64,000 nt of DNA. It comes from Pseudoalteromonas sp. R3. Its GTDB lineage: Bacteria; Pseudomonadota; Gammaproteobacteria; Enterobacterales; Alteromonadaceae. Both the position numbers and the translations under genes were made by a program. The notes below the pieces were generated by a model. The model was not told the origin of the DNA, did not search any database, and saw nothing but the letters and a program-made list of their open reading frames with translations. Below are positions 63,662 through 64,000 of the stretch, piece after piece (position 1 is the stretch's first letter; every line of letters starts with the position of its first letter). The DNA is taken from assembly GCF_004014715.1 (NCBI RefSeq), contig NZ_CP034835.1, positions 1,860,001 through 1,924,000 on the forward strand. Reading direction: 5' to 3'.

Positions 63662-64000
63662 GTCCTATCTTCCTTTATGGTTATAACCCGCATTTATTCT
63701 ACAGTTTGGTATAGTCAAAGCAATTCGTGAAAGTATGGACCGTTCCTAAAACACGATAGAACCATCTCGATTGATGCGTTGTTCTGGCGCTTTAGAGTTC
63801 GCTTTTAATGATTATTTTCATAATGTTGCCTAGTATTTAAGGCGTTTACATAAACAATCACAACAGTCCTTGTCTACCACTGACAGCGAACCTAATTGTT
63901 ATTGCTCATAAATATACATTTATTCTCTCTTTTTTCACAGCTTTTTTGAAACAAAAAACTAACAGGTAAAATGAGAGAAGAGTGAAAAGATGTCCTTAAC
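63662..64000. other. Right-edge stretch, no clear gene
   Basis: AT-rich and probably carries the promoter of the repeat-peptide operon. An ATG at 63990 preceded by a purine-rich stretch could begin a rightward gene, but only three full codons are visible. Confidence 0.5.

Larger units (their letters stand above)
51750..64000. mobile_element. Integrated P4-like satellite or prophage at tRNA-Pro(GGG), continuing past the right edge
   Basis: The left boundary is a duplicated tRNA-Pro 3' end. Content: cargo (ParA-type ATPase, alarmone synthetase), lambda-type integrase, excisionase-like protein, primase-helicase, BRO antirepressor, Icd-like protein, Ogr/Delta zinc finger, divergent Cro/CI-like pair, then membrane and small-peptide cargo. 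No capsid, tail or terminase gene is visible. The Icd-like, Ogr/Delta and primase combination is known from P4-type satellites. The right attachment site is not in the window, so the end given is the window edge. Confidence 0.82.

Overview
The window looks like chromosome of a marine gammaproteobacterium of the Alteromonadales, most likely Pseudoalteromonas or a close relative (an inference). The grounds are NagX/NagK/NagA/NagB behind NagR-type operators, a LacI-controlled Entner-Doudoroff cluster, a large hybrid kinase, a TonB-dependent receptor, an exported M17 aminopeptidase and short MKL...GG leader peptides. No rRNA or CRISPR was found. The only tRNA-like sequence is a 3' fragment of tRNA-Pro(GGG) serving as an attachment site.

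Layout. 1-0.9 kb: partial asnB. 1.07-5.06 kb: leftward operon pxpB-pxpC-DUF969-DUF979-pcp for pyroglutamyl peptide and 5-oxoproline use, with no pxpA. 5.3-12.0 kb: exported leucyl aminopeptidase, an MsrA-thioredoxin-MsrB fusion, an orphan GG-leader peptide, an OpuAC-like binding protein and a chemoreceptor. 12.0-19.3 kb: LacI regulator, glk, second LacI regulator, then edd-eda-gap, with three perfect copies of one 14-bp operator. 19.3-28.1 kb: secreted trypsin-like protease with six calcium-binding repeats, YfcC-type transporter, lipoprotein, TonB receptor, EamA exporter. 28.2-37.9 kb: adk between a MITE-like element and its remnant, cmoB/cmoA, a CheX-like protein, divergent hybrid kinase and response regulator-kinase genes, and a 2OG-Fe(II) oxygenase. 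38.1-42.5 kb: N-acetylglucosamine cluster nagK-nagA-nagX-nagB. 42.6-51.7 kb: nudC, metC (frameshifted), sbcB, a second GG-leader peptide, a membrane protein, a hydrolase with its TetR regulator, and a class-C-type serine hydrolase.

From 51.75 kb to the right edge lies an integrated element attached at tRNA-Pro(GGG). It carries a lambda-type integrase, excisionase-like protein, primase-helicase, BRO antirepressor, Icd-like protein, Ogr/Delta zinc finger, and divergent Cro-like and CI-like regulators. No structural genes are visible, so a P4-like satellite is the best reading. A full prophage continuing past the edge is not excluded.

Two parts of the element look like cargo. Between the attachment site and the integrase sits a coupled pair, a ParA-family ATPase and a catalytically intact small alarmone synthetase; this is the best candidate for an undescribed defence or toxin-type module. 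Beyond the repressor is a small operon of a 58-residue peptide with two GGNGxGxEP repeats, a multi-pass membrane protein and a one-pass protein.

Three genes are each broken by what looks like one missing base in a G (or C) run. Homopolymer sequencing error is the simplest explanation and should be excluded before biology is inferred from them.
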